Positions 30,045 to 39,137 of a DNA stretch of 39,679 bases are shown piece after piece; the stretch's first letter is position 1, and each line of letters begins with the position of its first letter. The stretch comes from Pelagibacteraceae bacterium AG-414-M23 (GTDB lineage Bacteria > Pseudomonadota > Alphaproteobacteria > Pelagibacterales > Pelagibacteraceae), in NCBI GenBank assembly GCA_003214525.1, contig QCLN01000011.1, positions 1 through 39,679 of the forward strand. Reading direction: 5' to 3'. The position numbers and the translations under genes are program-made. The notes under the pieces are model-generated. The model was not told the DNA's origin and made no database searches. It was given only the letters and a program-made list of their open reading frames with translations.

Positions 30045-30950
30045 ATGTTAGAGGTTATTAATATAAAAGATTCCTCAGTAGGGTTAAGAATTGACAGGTG
30101 GATTAAAAATGAATTAACTAAAATTCCACAAAGTTTAATTGAAAAAGATTTACGTAATGGGAAAATTAAAGTTAATAAAAAAAAAGTAAAAAGTTCATAT
30201 AAATTAATTAAAAATGATAAAATATATTTATACAATTTTAGTTATAAAAATTTATCAATCGACAAAAAAAAATATATACCAAAAAAAAAAATAATTAAAG
30301 AAACTGAAAAAGATATAATAGAAAACAATGATGATTTTATTGTAATTAATAAAATCGCTGGATTACCTGTTCAAGGTGGAACTAAGATTAACGAAAATGT
30401 GGCCAATATACTTTCGAACAGTATTTATTTTAAAAATTTAAAACCATATATTGTTCATAGAATTGATAAAGATACTTCTGGTATATTAATAATTGCAAAA
30501 AATCGTGAAACAGCGCAACAATTAACTAGTTTATTTAGAATTAGAAAAATACACAAAACTTATCTTGCATTATCTTTTGGTCAAATTGATAAAGAAAAAA
30601 ATATTTTAGATAGTAATTTAATACGCTACGAAGGTAAAAAAAAAATCATTGAAAGAGCTATTACTCATTACGACACAATAGATAAAAATAATAAATATAC
30701 ATTTTTTAAATTAAAACCAATAACTGGAAGAAAACATCAAATTAGAAAACACATGACTGACCTGGGATATCCAATTATAGGCGACAATAAATATTTTTAT
30801 AAAAATGAATCAAGGAATAAATATTTAATGCTACATGCTTACGAAATTAAATTTATACTAAACAACAAAAAGTATAATTTTAAAGCTAGTATACCTAAAT
30901 ATTTCATGGATTTTTTAATTAAAAATAATTTTAAACAGAAAAATTTTTAA
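30045..30950 (+). CDS. rluC: RluA-family pseudouridine synthase (RluC-type)
   Basis: The enzyme would convert uridines to pseudouridines in 23S rRNA. An N-terminal S4 RNA-binding domain (about 14-65, RIDRWIKNELTKIPQSLIEK) precedes the catalytic domain. The motif HRIDKDTSG starts at 138, with the catalytic Asp at 141. Further conserved parts are HKTYLAL, PITGRKHQIRKH and LMLHAYEI. The S4 domain and 301-residue length favour RluC over RluA, but RluD-like specificity cannot be excluded. It probably shares the alpha-operon transcript, and its 3' end overlaps lipB, on the other strand, by 20 bases. Confidence 0.85.
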   Translation: MLEVINIKDSSVGLRIDRWIKNELTKIPQSLIEKDLRNGKIKVNKKKVKSSYKLIKNDKIYLYNFSYKNLSIDKKKYIPKKKIIKETEKDIIENNDDFIVINKIAGLPVQGGTKINENVANILSNSIYFKNLKPYIVHRIDKDTSGILIIAKNRETAQQLTSLFRIRKIHKTYLALSFGQIDKEKNILDSNLIRYEGKKKIIERAITHYDTIDKNNKYTFFKLKPITGRKHQIRKHMTDLGYPIIGDNKYFYKNESRNKYLMLHAYEIKFILNNKKYNFKASIPKYFMDFLIKNNFKQKNF

Positions 30951-31551
30951 TTAATTTTTTTTCTAATACTTTTACAAATCTTGAGTAATTTATTTTTGAA
31001 ATTTCTTTTAGACTAATTACTTTTTTATTTTTGAGGCCACATGGAATGATTTTATTAAAGTTATTAAGGTTATTATTTATATTTATTGAAAAACCATGAT
31101 ATGCAATCCATTTTTTTACTCTTATACCTATGGCTGCAACTTTTTTATTCTCATTTTTATGATTAACCCATATACCAATATTTTTCCTATCGCTACTAGC
31201 AAATATCATAAATTCTTTTAGTGTCTCGATTATTGAATTTTCAATTGTAACAATAAATTTTCTAATATCTTTATTTCTTTTATTTAGATCAATAACAAAA
31301 TAACAAACTAGTTGGCCAGGAGAATGATGTGATATTTTTCCACCTCTAGATGTTTTTATTATTTCAATAGACTTATCTAATATATCATTTTTATTAAAAC
31401 TTGTTCCGGCCGTATAAACTTCATAATGCTCTAAAAACCATATTAATTCTTTCGCATCATTATTAATTATTTTTTCTAGTCTTTTCTCTAGTAATTGAAT
31501 TGCTTTATGATAATCGACTGGTTTTACTGACCTTTTTATCTCTATACTCAT
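30931..31551 (-). CDS. lipB: octanoyltransferase (lipoate biosynthesis)
   Basis: LipB transfers octanoyl groups from acyl carrier protein to lipoyl domains of 2-oxoacid dehydrogenases and the glycine cleavage H protein. The 206 residues contain LEHYEVYTAGTS, the substrate loop RGGKISHHSPGQLVCYF, and the catalytic pair Lys137 (KVAAIGIRVKKW) and Cys171 (IPCGL). The usual loop pattern TYHGPGQ reads SHHSPGQ here, a mild departure. The gene is convergent with rluC (20-base overlap) and divergent from mgtE (51 bases between starts). Confidence 0.93.
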   Translation of the reverse strand: MSIEIKRSVKPVDYHKAIQLLEKRLEKIINNDAKELIWFLEHYEVYTAGTSFNKNDILDKSIEIIKTSRGGKISHHSPGQLVCYFVIDLNKRNKDIRKFIVTIENSIIETLKEFMIFASSDRKNIGIWVNHKNENKKVAAIGIRVKKWIAYHGFSININNNLNNFNKIIPCGLKNKKVISLKEISKINYSRFVKVLEKKLIKNFSV

Positions 31552-31602
31552 ATTAAATTTGTAATATAAGGATATCGCTCAAAAAAACTAGGAATATCAG
31601 TC

Positions 31603-32979
31603 ATGAGTTTAATAAAAAAAAGTAAAGAAAAAATTGTTAATTTTGAATTTAACAAGGAATATATAAAAGTAATTACTGAAAAAATATCAAGCAGTGATGC
31701 AAATTTTATAAATAATTCTTTTAAAGAAATGCACCCAGCAGATGCTGCAGACATTATTGAGCATTTATCTCAAGAAGATAGAGAAAAATTAATTAAACTT
31801 AATAATTTCAAAATCGATCCAGCAATTTTTATTGAACTTAATGAAGCGATACAAACAGAAATAACAAAATATTTATCAAATGAAAGCATTGTTTTTATCT
31901 TAAAAAATCTTGATTCTGATGATGCTATTAAGATTTTAGAAAATTTAGATGAAAAAAATAAAAATAATATTTTAAGCTCTTTACCTCCTAAAGACAGATT
32001 TGTTTTACTAGAAAGTTTGAGTTATCCAGAGGATAGTGCTGCTAGAATTATGCAAAGAGAATTTACTGCAATTCCAAGTAATTGGTCAGTTGGTCAAACA
32101 ATTGATTATTTAAGGGAGAATAGAGATTTACCTGAGGAATTTTTAGAAATTTTTATTGTAGATAATGAATTTAAACCTATTGGCACTGTTCCATCTTCAA
32201 AAGTTTTAAGAACTCCAAGAGAAGATAAAATGATTTCTATTACAAATAAAACACAATTTTTAATACCCGTTGATATGGATAGAGAAGAAGTTGGACGTAT
32301 GTTTGAAAACTACAACCTTAATTCAGCATGTGTTATTGATAAGAATAATAAATTAGTAGGAATGATTACCAATGACGATGTATTAACAGTCTTGGCTGAA
32401 GAGGCTGAGGAAGACGCGCTAAGGTTAGCAGGTGTAGGTGATGAAGAAATTACTGACGGAATAATTAAAAAAACAAAAAGAAGATTCAATTGGTTGTTGT
32501 TAAATCTATTTACTGCATTTTTAGCCACATGGGTAATTAGTTTATTTGGAGCTACTATAGAACAAATGGTTGCACTAGCATTTTTAATGCCAATTGTAGC
32601 ATCAATGGGTGGTAATGCTGGAATGCAGACGCTAGCTGTTACAGTTAGAGCTATAGCTACTAATGACTTAACAGAAAATAATTTTACACAAAATATATTT
32701 AAAGAATTTTCTATTGGAATTTTGAATGGACTTATATTTGCATTAATAAGCGCTGCAATTGTTCAATTATGGTTTAAAGATTCAATACTTTCTTTAATCA
32801 TATCCATATCAATGGTTCTAAACATGATTGTAGCAGGTCTATTTGGTATATTAATACCAATAAGCTTGAAAAAATTTAAAGTTGATCCAGCCATAGCATC
32901 AAGCGTTTTTGTAACAACAATAACTGATGTAATAGGCTTCTTGTCTTTTTTAGGAATTGGAGCTTACTTTTTTTACTAG
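31603..32979 (+). CDS. mgtE: magnesium transporter MgtE
   Basis: MgtE is a homodimeric Mg2+ channel-type transporter of the inner membrane, gated by its cytosolic domains. The 458 residues show the MgtE_N domain (about 35-135, MHPADAADIIEHLSQEDR). Two CBS domains follow (about 140-265, ending in LVGMITNDDVLTVLAEEAEE). Five membrane helices lie at about 290-458, including the conserved AFLMPIVASMGGNAGMQTLA and the Asp-containing DPAIASSVFVTTITDVIGF. No M-box riboswitch fits in the 51-base upstream spacer. The stop abuts the panC stop on the other strand. Confidence 0.94.
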   Translation: MSLIKKSKEKIVNFEFNKEYIKVITEKISSSDANFINNSFKEMHPADAADIIEHLSQEDREKLIKLNNFKIDPAIFIELNEAIQTEITKYLSNESIVFILKNLDSDDAIKILENLDEKNKNNILSSLPPKDRFVLLESLSYPEDSAARIMQREFTAIPSNWSVGQTIDYLRENRDLPEEFLEIFIVDNEFKPIGTVPSSKVLRTPREDKMISITNKTQFLIPVDMDREEVGRMFENYNLNSACVIDKNNKLVGMITNDDVLTVLAEEAEEDALRLAGVGDEEITDGIIKKTKRRFNWLLLNLFTAFLATWVISLFGATIEQMVALAFLMPIVASMGGNAGMQTLAVTVRAIATNDLTENNFTQNIFKEFSIGILNGLIFALISAAIVQLWFKDSILSLIISISMVLNMIVAGLFGILIPISLKKFKVDPAIASSVFVTTITDVIGFLSFLGIGAYFFY

Positions 32980-33789
32980 CTAAACATTATCAATTAATCT
33001 AACTTTATTTATCTTATAGGCTATAAATATTTTAAAATTTTTTTTAGAAAATTTTTTAGAAAGGTTAGTGGGATTTCTAATTTCAAAATATTCAATTTTA
33101 TCACATAAATTCTCAATTTTAGATCTATAAAAGTCGAGTAATTTTATATTTTTAAAATTTTTAGTTACTGTATTTCTAAAATTAAATAGAAGTTTTGAAA
33201 TATTTTCAGTTTTTTTTAATAAAATTTTTGAAAGTAATTTATTTCTTGATGACAAAGGCAATTTATTTTTATTTCTAATAGTTTTGCAAGATATTATTTT
33301 GGTTTTAAATTTATTTTGTAAATATTTTTTTATTAAAAAAACTTGTTGAAAATCCTTTTCACCAAGGAATAAATATTTTGAGTTAATATTTGTCATAAAT
33401 CTATTTACAACAGCTAAAACACCTTCAAAATGACCTTTTCTATATTTAGCACATAAGATCTTATCTTTTCTTAAAATCACTAATTTTTTCTTAATCCCTT
33501 TATTATAAATTTCTTTTTTATTAGGCAAAAATAAATAGTTAATTTTAAGCTTTTTTAAAATTGATATGTCCTTATTTAAATTTCGGGGATATTTAATGTA
33601 ATCCCTTTTATCATTGAATTGTGAAGGATTTATGAAAATACTGACTATCACTTTTTTGGATTTTTTTTTAGCTACTTTAATTAATGATAAATGACCTTCA
33701 TGCAATGATCCCATCGTAGGTATGAATCCAATGTTTTCATTAAAATTAATTTCTTTATTTAAAACATTAAAGCTTTTAAAAATTTTCAT
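32980..33789 (-). CDS. panC: pantoate-beta-alanine ligase (pantothenate synthetase)
   Basis: PanC joins pantoate and beta-alanine with ATP to give pantothenate, the precursor of coenzyme A. The 269 residues contain the nucleotidyltransferase signature FIPTMGSLHEGHLSLI (22-36), then SIFINPSQFNDKRDYIKYPR and the central GHFEGVLAVVNRF. The ATP-site KLPLSSRN resembles the family's KMSSRN-type loop (usually LALSSRN). The C-terminal domain is Lys/Asn/Ile-rich and poorly conserved. The stop is directly adjacent to the mgtE stop; the start diverges from galU. Confidence 0.93.
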   Translation of the reverse strand: MKIFKSFNVLNKEINFNENIGFIPTMGSLHEGHLSLIKVAKKKSKKVIVSIFINPSQFNDKRDYIKYPRNLNKDISILKKLKINYLFLPNKKEIYNKGIKKKLVILRKDKILCAKYRKGHFEGVLAVVNRFMTNINSKYLFLGEKDFQQVFLIKKYLQNKFKTKIISCKTIRNKNKLPLSSRNKLLSKILLKKTENISKLLFNFRNTVTKNFKNIKLLDFYRSKIENLCDKIEYFEIRNPTNLSKKFSKKNFKIFIAYKINKVRLIDNV

Positions 33790-33816
33790 TTATGATACTT
33801 GATTAAATATTACATT

Positions 33817-34632
33817 ATGATCAAACAAGCAATAATACCTCTTGCAGGATTAGGCACTAGATTATTACCCTTAACAAGCGTATTCCCTAAAGAATTACTT
33901 CCAATTAACGGCAAGCCAAGTTTAGAATATATTTTAGATGAGTGCATTGATGCTGGCGTTAAAGAAATAATATTTATAATTTCAGACAAAAAAAAACTTA
34001 TTAAAAAATATTTTTACAATGATAAATTTTACAAAAATATTATCAAGAAGAAAAAAGATAAAAGAATAAAAGAAGAGTACAAAAAAATATTGAATTTAAA
34101 AAGAAGAATTAAATTTGTTTATCAAAACAAACCACTAGGCACTGGTGATGCAGTTTTAAAAGCCAAAAAATTTATAACAGGATCACATTTTTTAATGTTA
34201 TTTCCCGACGATTTAATTATGAAAAAGAACTGTTCAAAAGACATGATTTCATTACATAATAAATATAATTGCTCAGTTATGGCATCCATGAAAGTTAAAA
34301 AAGAAGATGTAAATAGATGGGGAATTTATTTAAAGGCAAAAAAAATTAATAAACAAAATTTTTTAATAAAAGATGTTGTTGAAAAACCAAAACCAAAAAA
34401 AGCACCATCCACTAATGCTGTAATAGGCAGATATATTTTGCCTAGAGCAATCTTTTCTAAACTTAAAAAACAATCCAAGGGTATTGGAGGCGAAATACAT
34501 ATTACCGATTCAATTAGAAAACTAATAAGTCAAAAGCATAAATTTATTGGCCATAATTTTGCCGGCAAATATCTAGATTGTGGAACCATGAATGGGTATA
34601 TAAAATCTTCTTTGGAAATCTCTAAATTATGA
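33817..34632 (+). CDS. galU: UTP-glucose-1-phosphate uridylyltransferase
   Basis: GalU makes UDP-glucose from UTP and glucose-1-phosphate. From the ATG at 33817 the protein has 271 residues. It starts MIKQAIIPLAGLGTRLLPLT and shows SVFPKELLPI, PLGTGDAVL, VEKPKPKKAPSTNAVIGRY and the C-terminal KYLDCGTMNGY. The frame extends to a TTG at 33799, 9 bases from the panC start, but the ATG gives the family N-terminus. The stop overlaps the ugd start (ATGA), so UDP-glucose synthesis is coupled to its oxidation. Confidence 0.93.
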   Translation: MIKQAIIPLAGLGTRLLPLTSVFPKELLPINGKPSLEYILDECIDAGVKEIIFIISDKKKLIKKYFYNDKFYKNIIKKKKDKRIKEEYKKILNLKRRIKFVYQNKPLGTGDAVLKAKKFITGSHFLMLFPDDLIMKKNCSKDMISLHNKYNCSVMASMKVKKEDVNRWGIYLKAKKINKQNFLIKDVVEKPKPKKAPSTNAVIGRYILPRAIFSKLKKQSKGIGGEIHITDSIRKLISQKHKFIGHNFAGKYLDCGTMNGYIKSSLEISKL

Positions 34633-35927
34633 AATTGTGTATCATAGGAACCGGATATGTCGGTTTAGTAAGTGGTACTTGCTTTGCTGATATTGGCAAC
34701 AATGTCATTTGTGTGGATATTGACAGAAATAAAATTAAAAATTTAAATTCTGGAATTATCCCAATATATGAACCAGGATTAGAGGAAATGGTCAAAAGAA
34801 ACATTAACCAAAAAAGATTAAAGTTTTCTTATGATGTAAATGAAGCAATAAAAAAGTCTGACATAATATTTATTTGCGTTGGAACGCCAACAATTAAAAA
34901 AACAAATTCTGTTGAATTAAAGTATGTTTATCAAGTAGCTAATAAAATAAAATCTAATTTAAATAAGTATAAAATTATAGTTACTAAATCAACAGTGCCA
35001 GTAACAACAGGTGATAAAATTGAAAGCATTTTAAAAAAAAACAAATATAAATCGAAGTATGATGTTGTTTCAAATCCTGAATTTTTAAGGGAGGGTGAGG
35101 CAATTAGAGATTTTGTAGTTCCTGATAGAGTTGTTGTTGGTACAAAAAGTAAAAAAGCATTAAAAACTATGAAATCCTTGTATCTGCCAATAATAAAAAA
35201 AACTACACGTTTCTTTTCAACCTCTAGAAGGAGTGCAGAATTAATTAAATATGCCTCAAACGCTTTTTTGGCCACAAAAATCTCATTTATAAATGAAGTG
35301 GCAAATTTATGTGAACTATTAAACATTAATATAGAAGAGATATCTGTTGGTATGGGCCTAGATCAAAGAATAGGTGAAAGATTTTTAAGAGCAGGACCCG
35401 GTTATGGAGGATCTTGTTTTCCAAAAGATACAAGAGCTATAGTTACATTAGCAAAAAAATATAAAATAAACTTAAGTATTGCTAATTCAGTAATTAAATC
35501 AAATGATAACAGATCTAAAATTCTTTTAAATAGAATATTAAAAATTTTGAAAAATAAAATTAAAAATAAAAATATTACTTTTTTAGGAGCAACATTTAAA
35601 GCAAACACAGACGATATGAGAGAGTCGCCTTGTTTAAAATTGATACCTGCATTAATTACAAAAGGTGCTATAATTAATTATTATGATCCAACAGGACCAA
35701 AAAAAGAAATTGAAAAATTTAAAAATGTAAATTTTTCAAAAAATGTTGTAGATGCCACAAAAAAATCTGATCTTATAATATTACATACAGAGTGGAATGA
35801 ATTTAAACAATTAAATGTAAAAAAACTTACAAAAAATAAAAATGTAATTGTTTACGATATGAGAAATATTTACTCACCAGAAAAAATGAAAAAAAATGGG
35901 ATTAAATATTATGGAATTGGAAGATAA
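34629..35927 (+). CDS. ugd: UDP-glucose 6-dehydrogenase
   Basis: Ugd oxidises UDP-glucose twice with NAD(+) to UDP-glucuronate, a precursor for surface polysaccharides. The 432 residues show the N-terminal Rossmann motif GTGYVG (7-12), SNPEFLREGEAI, and the catalytic cysteine at 263 in GPGYGGSCFPKD. The C-terminal UDP-binding domain has LGATFKANTDDMRESP. It is translationally coupled to galU by a 4-base overlap. Its TAA is followed directly by the stop of the convergent RidA gene. Confidence 0.95.
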   Translation: MKLCIIGTGYVGLVSGTCFADIGNNVICVDIDRNKIKNLNSGIIPIYEPGLEEMVKRNINQKRLKFSYDVNEAIKKSDIIFICVGTPTIKKTNSVELKYVYQVANKIKSNLNKYKIIVTKSTVPVTTGDKIESILKKNKYKSKYDVVSNPEFLREGEAIRDFVVPDRVVVGTKSKKALKTMKSLYLPIIKKTTRFFSTSRRSAELIKYASNAFLATKISFINEVANLCELLNINIEEISVGMGLDQRIGERFLRAGPGYGGSCFPKDTRAIVTLAKKYKINLSIANSVIKSNDNRSKILLNRILKILKNKIKNKNITFLGATFKANTDDMRESPCLKLIPALITKGAIINYYDPTGPKKEIEKFKNVNFSKNVVDATKKSDLIILHTEWNEFKQLNVKKLTKNKNVIVYDMRNIYSPEKMKKNGIKYYGIGR

Positions 35928-36389
35928 TTAATTTAATTCAAATATTGCATCAACTTCAACAGCAACACCTAATGGTAGGCTATTTGTGCTAACGGCAGCT
36001 CTTGTGTGCATGCCTGCATTATCAAATATTTTAACTATTGTATCGGATGCTCCATTAATAACTTTTGGTTGTTCTATGAAACTATCTATAGAGTTTACAA
36101 ATCCAGTAAGTTTTATACATGATTTAATTTTAGAAAGATCATCTGATAAATGTTTTTTTGCCTGAGATACTATGCCCAAAGCGCATCTTTTTGCCGCTTC
36201 ATAACCTTGTTCTGTAGTAAGGTCTTTTCCTAATTTACCTTTTATTAGATTTCCGTCACTATCAATGGAAATTTGCCCTGATATATAAAGAAGTTTTCCA
36301 ACTTCTTTAGTTGCAACATATGATCCGACAGGCGGTGTTGCTTTTGGTAATATAATATTTAATTGATTAATTTTATCATCAATATTCAT
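35928..36389 (-). CDS. RidA/YjgF/Rid-family protein
   Basis: RidA-family proteins form trimers with active sites between subunits, and many hydrolyse reactive enamine/imine intermediates. The 153 residues contain LLYISGQISID, the basic residue segment MHTRAAVSTNSLPLGVAVEV (including the Arg typical of active members) and the final DAIFEL. The protein is longer than E. coli RidA (128) at the N-terminus and internally, so it belongs to a longer subgroup and the exact substrate is unknown. It lies 7 bases after the small lipoprotein gene, likely in the topA transcript. Confidence 0.88.
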   Translation of the reverse strand: MNIDDKINQLNIILPKATPPVGSYVATKEVGKLLYISGQISIDSDGNLIKGKLGKDLTTEQGYEAAKRCALGIVSQAKKHLSDDLSKIKSCIKLTGFVNSIDSFIEQPKVINGASDTIVKIFDNAGMHTRAAVSTNSLPLGVAVEVDAIFELN

Positions 36390-36396
36390 ATTTAAA

Positions 36397-36549
36397 TTAT
36401 TCTCTACAAAGAATGTCCTTAACTGTTCTTTCTTCCTTTGGTGGACATTTGCTGAAAGGTTTTGTTAAGTCTGGCTTTTTAATTGATCCTATTGTTTCAC
36501 AGGAAGTTAGAAACAATAATGACATAAGTATTATAGCTATTTTTTTCAT
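36397..36549 (-). CDS. small predicted lipoprotein (50 residues), coupled to topA
   Basis: This is a 50-codon frame on the minus strand. It starts ATG at 36549-36547, overlapping the topA TGA as ATGA, and ends TAA at 36397. The protein begins MKKIAIILMSLLFLTSCETI, a lipoprotein signal with lipobox LTSC, so cleavage before Cys17 is expected. The mature part is about 34 residues, hydrophilic and basic, with two further cysteines (35 and 48) in KCPPKEERTVKD and ILCRE. The coupled start and the 7-base spacing to the RidA gene support it as real. I recognise no family. An outer- or inner-membrane-anchored location is inferred. Confidence 0.8.
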   Translation of the reverse strand: MKKIAIILMSLLFLTSCETIGSIKKPDLTKPFSKCPPKEERTVKDILCRE

Positions 36550-39098
36550 TTTCTACCTTTTTTTTTATTTTTATCGTATTCCTTTCTCTTTTCTATCAAA
36601 ATTAATGCTTCATCCATAGTTAATTCCACAGGATCTTTCTCTTCAGGAATTGTTGCATTCAAAGATTTATATTTAATATATGGACCATACTGGCCCTTCA
36701 TTATTCTAACTGGCTTTTTGTCTTCTGGATGTTCTCCAAGATCTTTTATCAAAGATGAAGATATTCTTCCAGGTTTTGCCTCAGCAATTAGAGTAATTGC
36801 TCTGTTCAAACCAATTGTGAAAAGATCTTCAACATTTTCTAATCTTGCTGATTTGTTATCACATTTGAGATAAGGGCCAAATCTTCCTGAGTTAATAGTA
36901 ATATCTTTTCCAATATCAGGATGCTGCCCTATTACTTTTGGCAGAGCACACAAATATTTTGCTTTCTCTAAATTAATTTGATCTATTTCCAAGCCTTTTG
37001 GAATTGAGATATTTTTTAAATTATCATTTTCTTTTTTCTTTTTCTTTTTCTTTTTATTAGATGCAGGGTCATTTTCAGCCATTTCAAATTGAAGATAAGG
37101 TCCAAATCTTCCGTTTTTTAAGTAAATATCCTTGCCACTATCATTTTGACCAATTAATTTTGGTTCTAATAATGCGATTTGATCATTTGATTTAGATTTG
37201 GACAAAGGTCTTGTAAATTTACATTCTGGATAATTCGAACAGCCTATAAAAGCACCACCTCTAAAGCTATTTTTTAAACTTAATTCACCTGTGTTGCATA
37301 ATTTACATTTTCTGTTAATTTTTCCACTTTTATCAGCCTCAAAAATTAATTCACCAAGACTTTCATTTAAAAGGTCTAATACTTCTCTAGTTCTTTTCTC
37401 TTTCACATTTGAAACATTGGTATTGAAATCTTTCCAAAAATTATCAAGAACCTTAATCCATTCTTCTTTACCTGCTGTAATATCATCAAGTTGCTCTTCC
37501 AGACCTGCTGTAAATCCATAATCAACGTACTTTGAGAATAATGCTTCCAAAAATGCTGATAATAACTTTCCTCTATCTGTTGGAAAAAAACGTTTATTAA
37601 CGACATCTGCGTACCCTCTATTTGAAATTACCGATATAATACTTGCATAAGTCGAAGGCCTGCCAATTCCTAATTCTTCAAGTTTTTTTACTAAACTAGC
37701 CTCAGAATACCGTGGTGGTGGTTGTGTAAAGTGTTGTTCATCAATAAAATTATCAGTTATCACTTCATCTTTACTAACATTAGGAATGATTTTTTCATCT
37801 TCATCATTATCAATTCTTGTAAGTTTTAAAAAGCCATCAAATTTAATTGTAGAACCAGAGCATTTAAATTGATTCTTATTATCATCCGAAACTATTGTTA
37901 TAGTTTTTCTATCAAATTTTGCAGCTTCCATTTGCGAAGAAAGAGCTCTAGACCAAATTAAATCATATAATTTTAACTGATCAGTGCTTAAGAATTTTTT
38001 AATAGTTTCGGGGGTTCTAGATATATCAGTTGGCCTTATTGCTTCATGTGCTTCTTGGGCATTTTTAGCTTTTTTTCCAGAATAGTTATTAGGCTCTTTA
38101 GGTAAGTAACTATCACCATAAGAATTTTTTATAAAATTTCTAAAGTCAATTATTGCATCATTTGAAATATTTGTGCCATCAGTTCTCATGTACGTGATCA
38201 ATCCAACCGTATCTCCTTCAATATCTATACCTTGATATAATCTTTGTGCAATTTGCATAGTTCTAGAAGCTCCAAAACCTAATTTGCTTGAAGAAGTTTG
38301 TTGAAGTGTAGATGTGGTAAATGGCCCAAGTGGATTTCTTGTATATATTTTAGAGCTAATATCAGAAATTCTGTATTTTGATTTTTTGATTAATTCTATA
38401 GCAATATTTATATCTTCTTTATTTTTAAAAGAGAATTTTTCTATTTTTGAATCGTTTAATAGTACTACATTTGAATTTAAAATATCTTCTTTTGTAGTTT
38501 TAAAATTTACGTTTAAAGTCCAGAACTCCTCTGGTTTAAATTGTTCGATTTCATGCTCTCTTTCTGTAAGCAATCTTAAAGCAACAGACTGAACTCTGCC
38601 TGCTGATTTAGAACCTGGTAGTTTAGTCCATAGAATAGGCGAGATGTTAAATCCAACTAAATAATCCAAAGCCCTTCTTGCCATATAGGCGTCTACTAAA
38701 TTAGGCTCAATGCTTCTAGGGTTATCTATTCCATTAATTACCGCCTTTTTTGTGATTTCATTGAAAACAACTCTTTCAATTTTTTTGTCTTTTAGAATTT
38801 TTTTTTCATCCAAATATTCTTTGACATGCCAGGCAATTGCCTCACCTTCACGATCAGGGTCAGTTGCAAGAATAATTTTTTCCGATTTTTTGGCAACATC
38901 TGTTATTTCTTTTAAATATTTTTTTGAAAAACTATCAACTTCCCATATCATTTTAAATTTATCTTCTGGATCTACTGATCCATTTTTAGAAGGTAAATCT
39001 CTTATATGTCCATAACTTGCTAAAACGGTATAATTTTCACCCAAATATTTATTAATAGTTTTAGCTTTTGCTGGACTTTCAACTATTACAAGATTCAT
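36546..39098 (-). CDS. topA: DNA topoisomerase I
   Basis: TopA relaxes negative supercoils by a type IA strand-passage reaction. The 850 residues have the TOPRIM domain (VIVESPAKAK from 4, DPDREGEAIAWH from 80), then the catalytic tyrosine 303 in LITYMRTDGTN. RPTD and GIGRPSTYASII follow. A C4 zinc-finger region at about 594-630 contains CKLC and CSNYPEC. Three C-terminal repeats with (R/Q)(F/Y)GPY follow. An eight-lysine run near residue 681 sits between the first and second repeats. plsY lies 39 bases upstream. The stop overlaps the lipoprotein start. Confidence 0.96.
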   Translation of the reverse strand: MNLVIVESPAKAKTINKYLGENYTVLASYGHIRDLPSKNGSVDPEDKFKMIWEVDSFSKKYLKEITDVAKKSEKIILATDPDREGEAIAWHVKEYLDEKKILKDKKIERVVFNEITKKAVINGIDNPRSIEPNLVDAYMARRALDYLVGFNISPILWTKLPGSKSAGRVQSVALRLLTEREHEIEQFKPEEFWTLNVNFKTTKEDILNSNVVLLNDSKIEKFSFKNKEDINIAIELIKKSKYRISDISSKIYTRNPLGPFTTSTLQQTSSSKLGFGASRTMQIAQRLYQGIDIEGDTVGLITYMRTDGTNISNDAIIDFRNFIKNSYGDSYLPKEPNNYSGKKAKNAQEAHEAIRPTDISRTPETIKKFLSTDQLKLYDLIWSRALSSQMEAAKFDRKTITIVSDDNKNQFKCSGSTIKFDGFLKLTRIDNDEDEKIIPNVSKDEVITDNFIDEQHFTQPPPRYSEASLVKKLEELGIGRPSTYASIISVISNRGYADVVNKRFFPTDRGKLLSAFLEALFSKYVDYGFTAGLEEQLDDITAGKEEWIKVLDNFWKDFNTNVSNVKEKRTREVLDLLNESLGELIFEADKSGKINRKCKLCNTGELSLKNSFRGGAFIGCSNYPECKFTRPLSKSKSNDQIALLEPKLIGQNDSGKDIYLKNGRFGPYLQFEMAENDPASNKKKKKKKKENDNLKNISIPKGLEIDQINLEKAKYLCALPKVIGQHPDIGKDITINSGRFGPYLKCDNKSARLENVEDLFTIGLNRAITLIAEAKPGRISSSLIKDLGEHPEDKKPVRIMKGQYGPYIKYKSLNATIPEEKDPVELTMDEALILIEKRKEYDKNKKKGRK

Positions 39099-39137
39099 AA
39101 TTACAGAAACTACACAAAAAACTGATCAATAGTCAAA

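Noticed and set aside
31552..31602. M-box or other riboswitch before mgtE
   Set aside because: The spacer between lipB and mgtE starts is only 51 bases, too short for an M-box, and no such fold is visible.
33799..33816. TTG start for galU six codons upstream
   Set aside because: The ATG at 33817 gives the family N-terminus; the TTG is only 9 bases from the divergent panC start.
36413..36619. 68-codon plus-strand frame across the topA/lipoprotein junction
   Set aside because: It is antisense to the end of topA and to the small lipoprotein gene, whose coupled start and lipobox are much stronger evidence.
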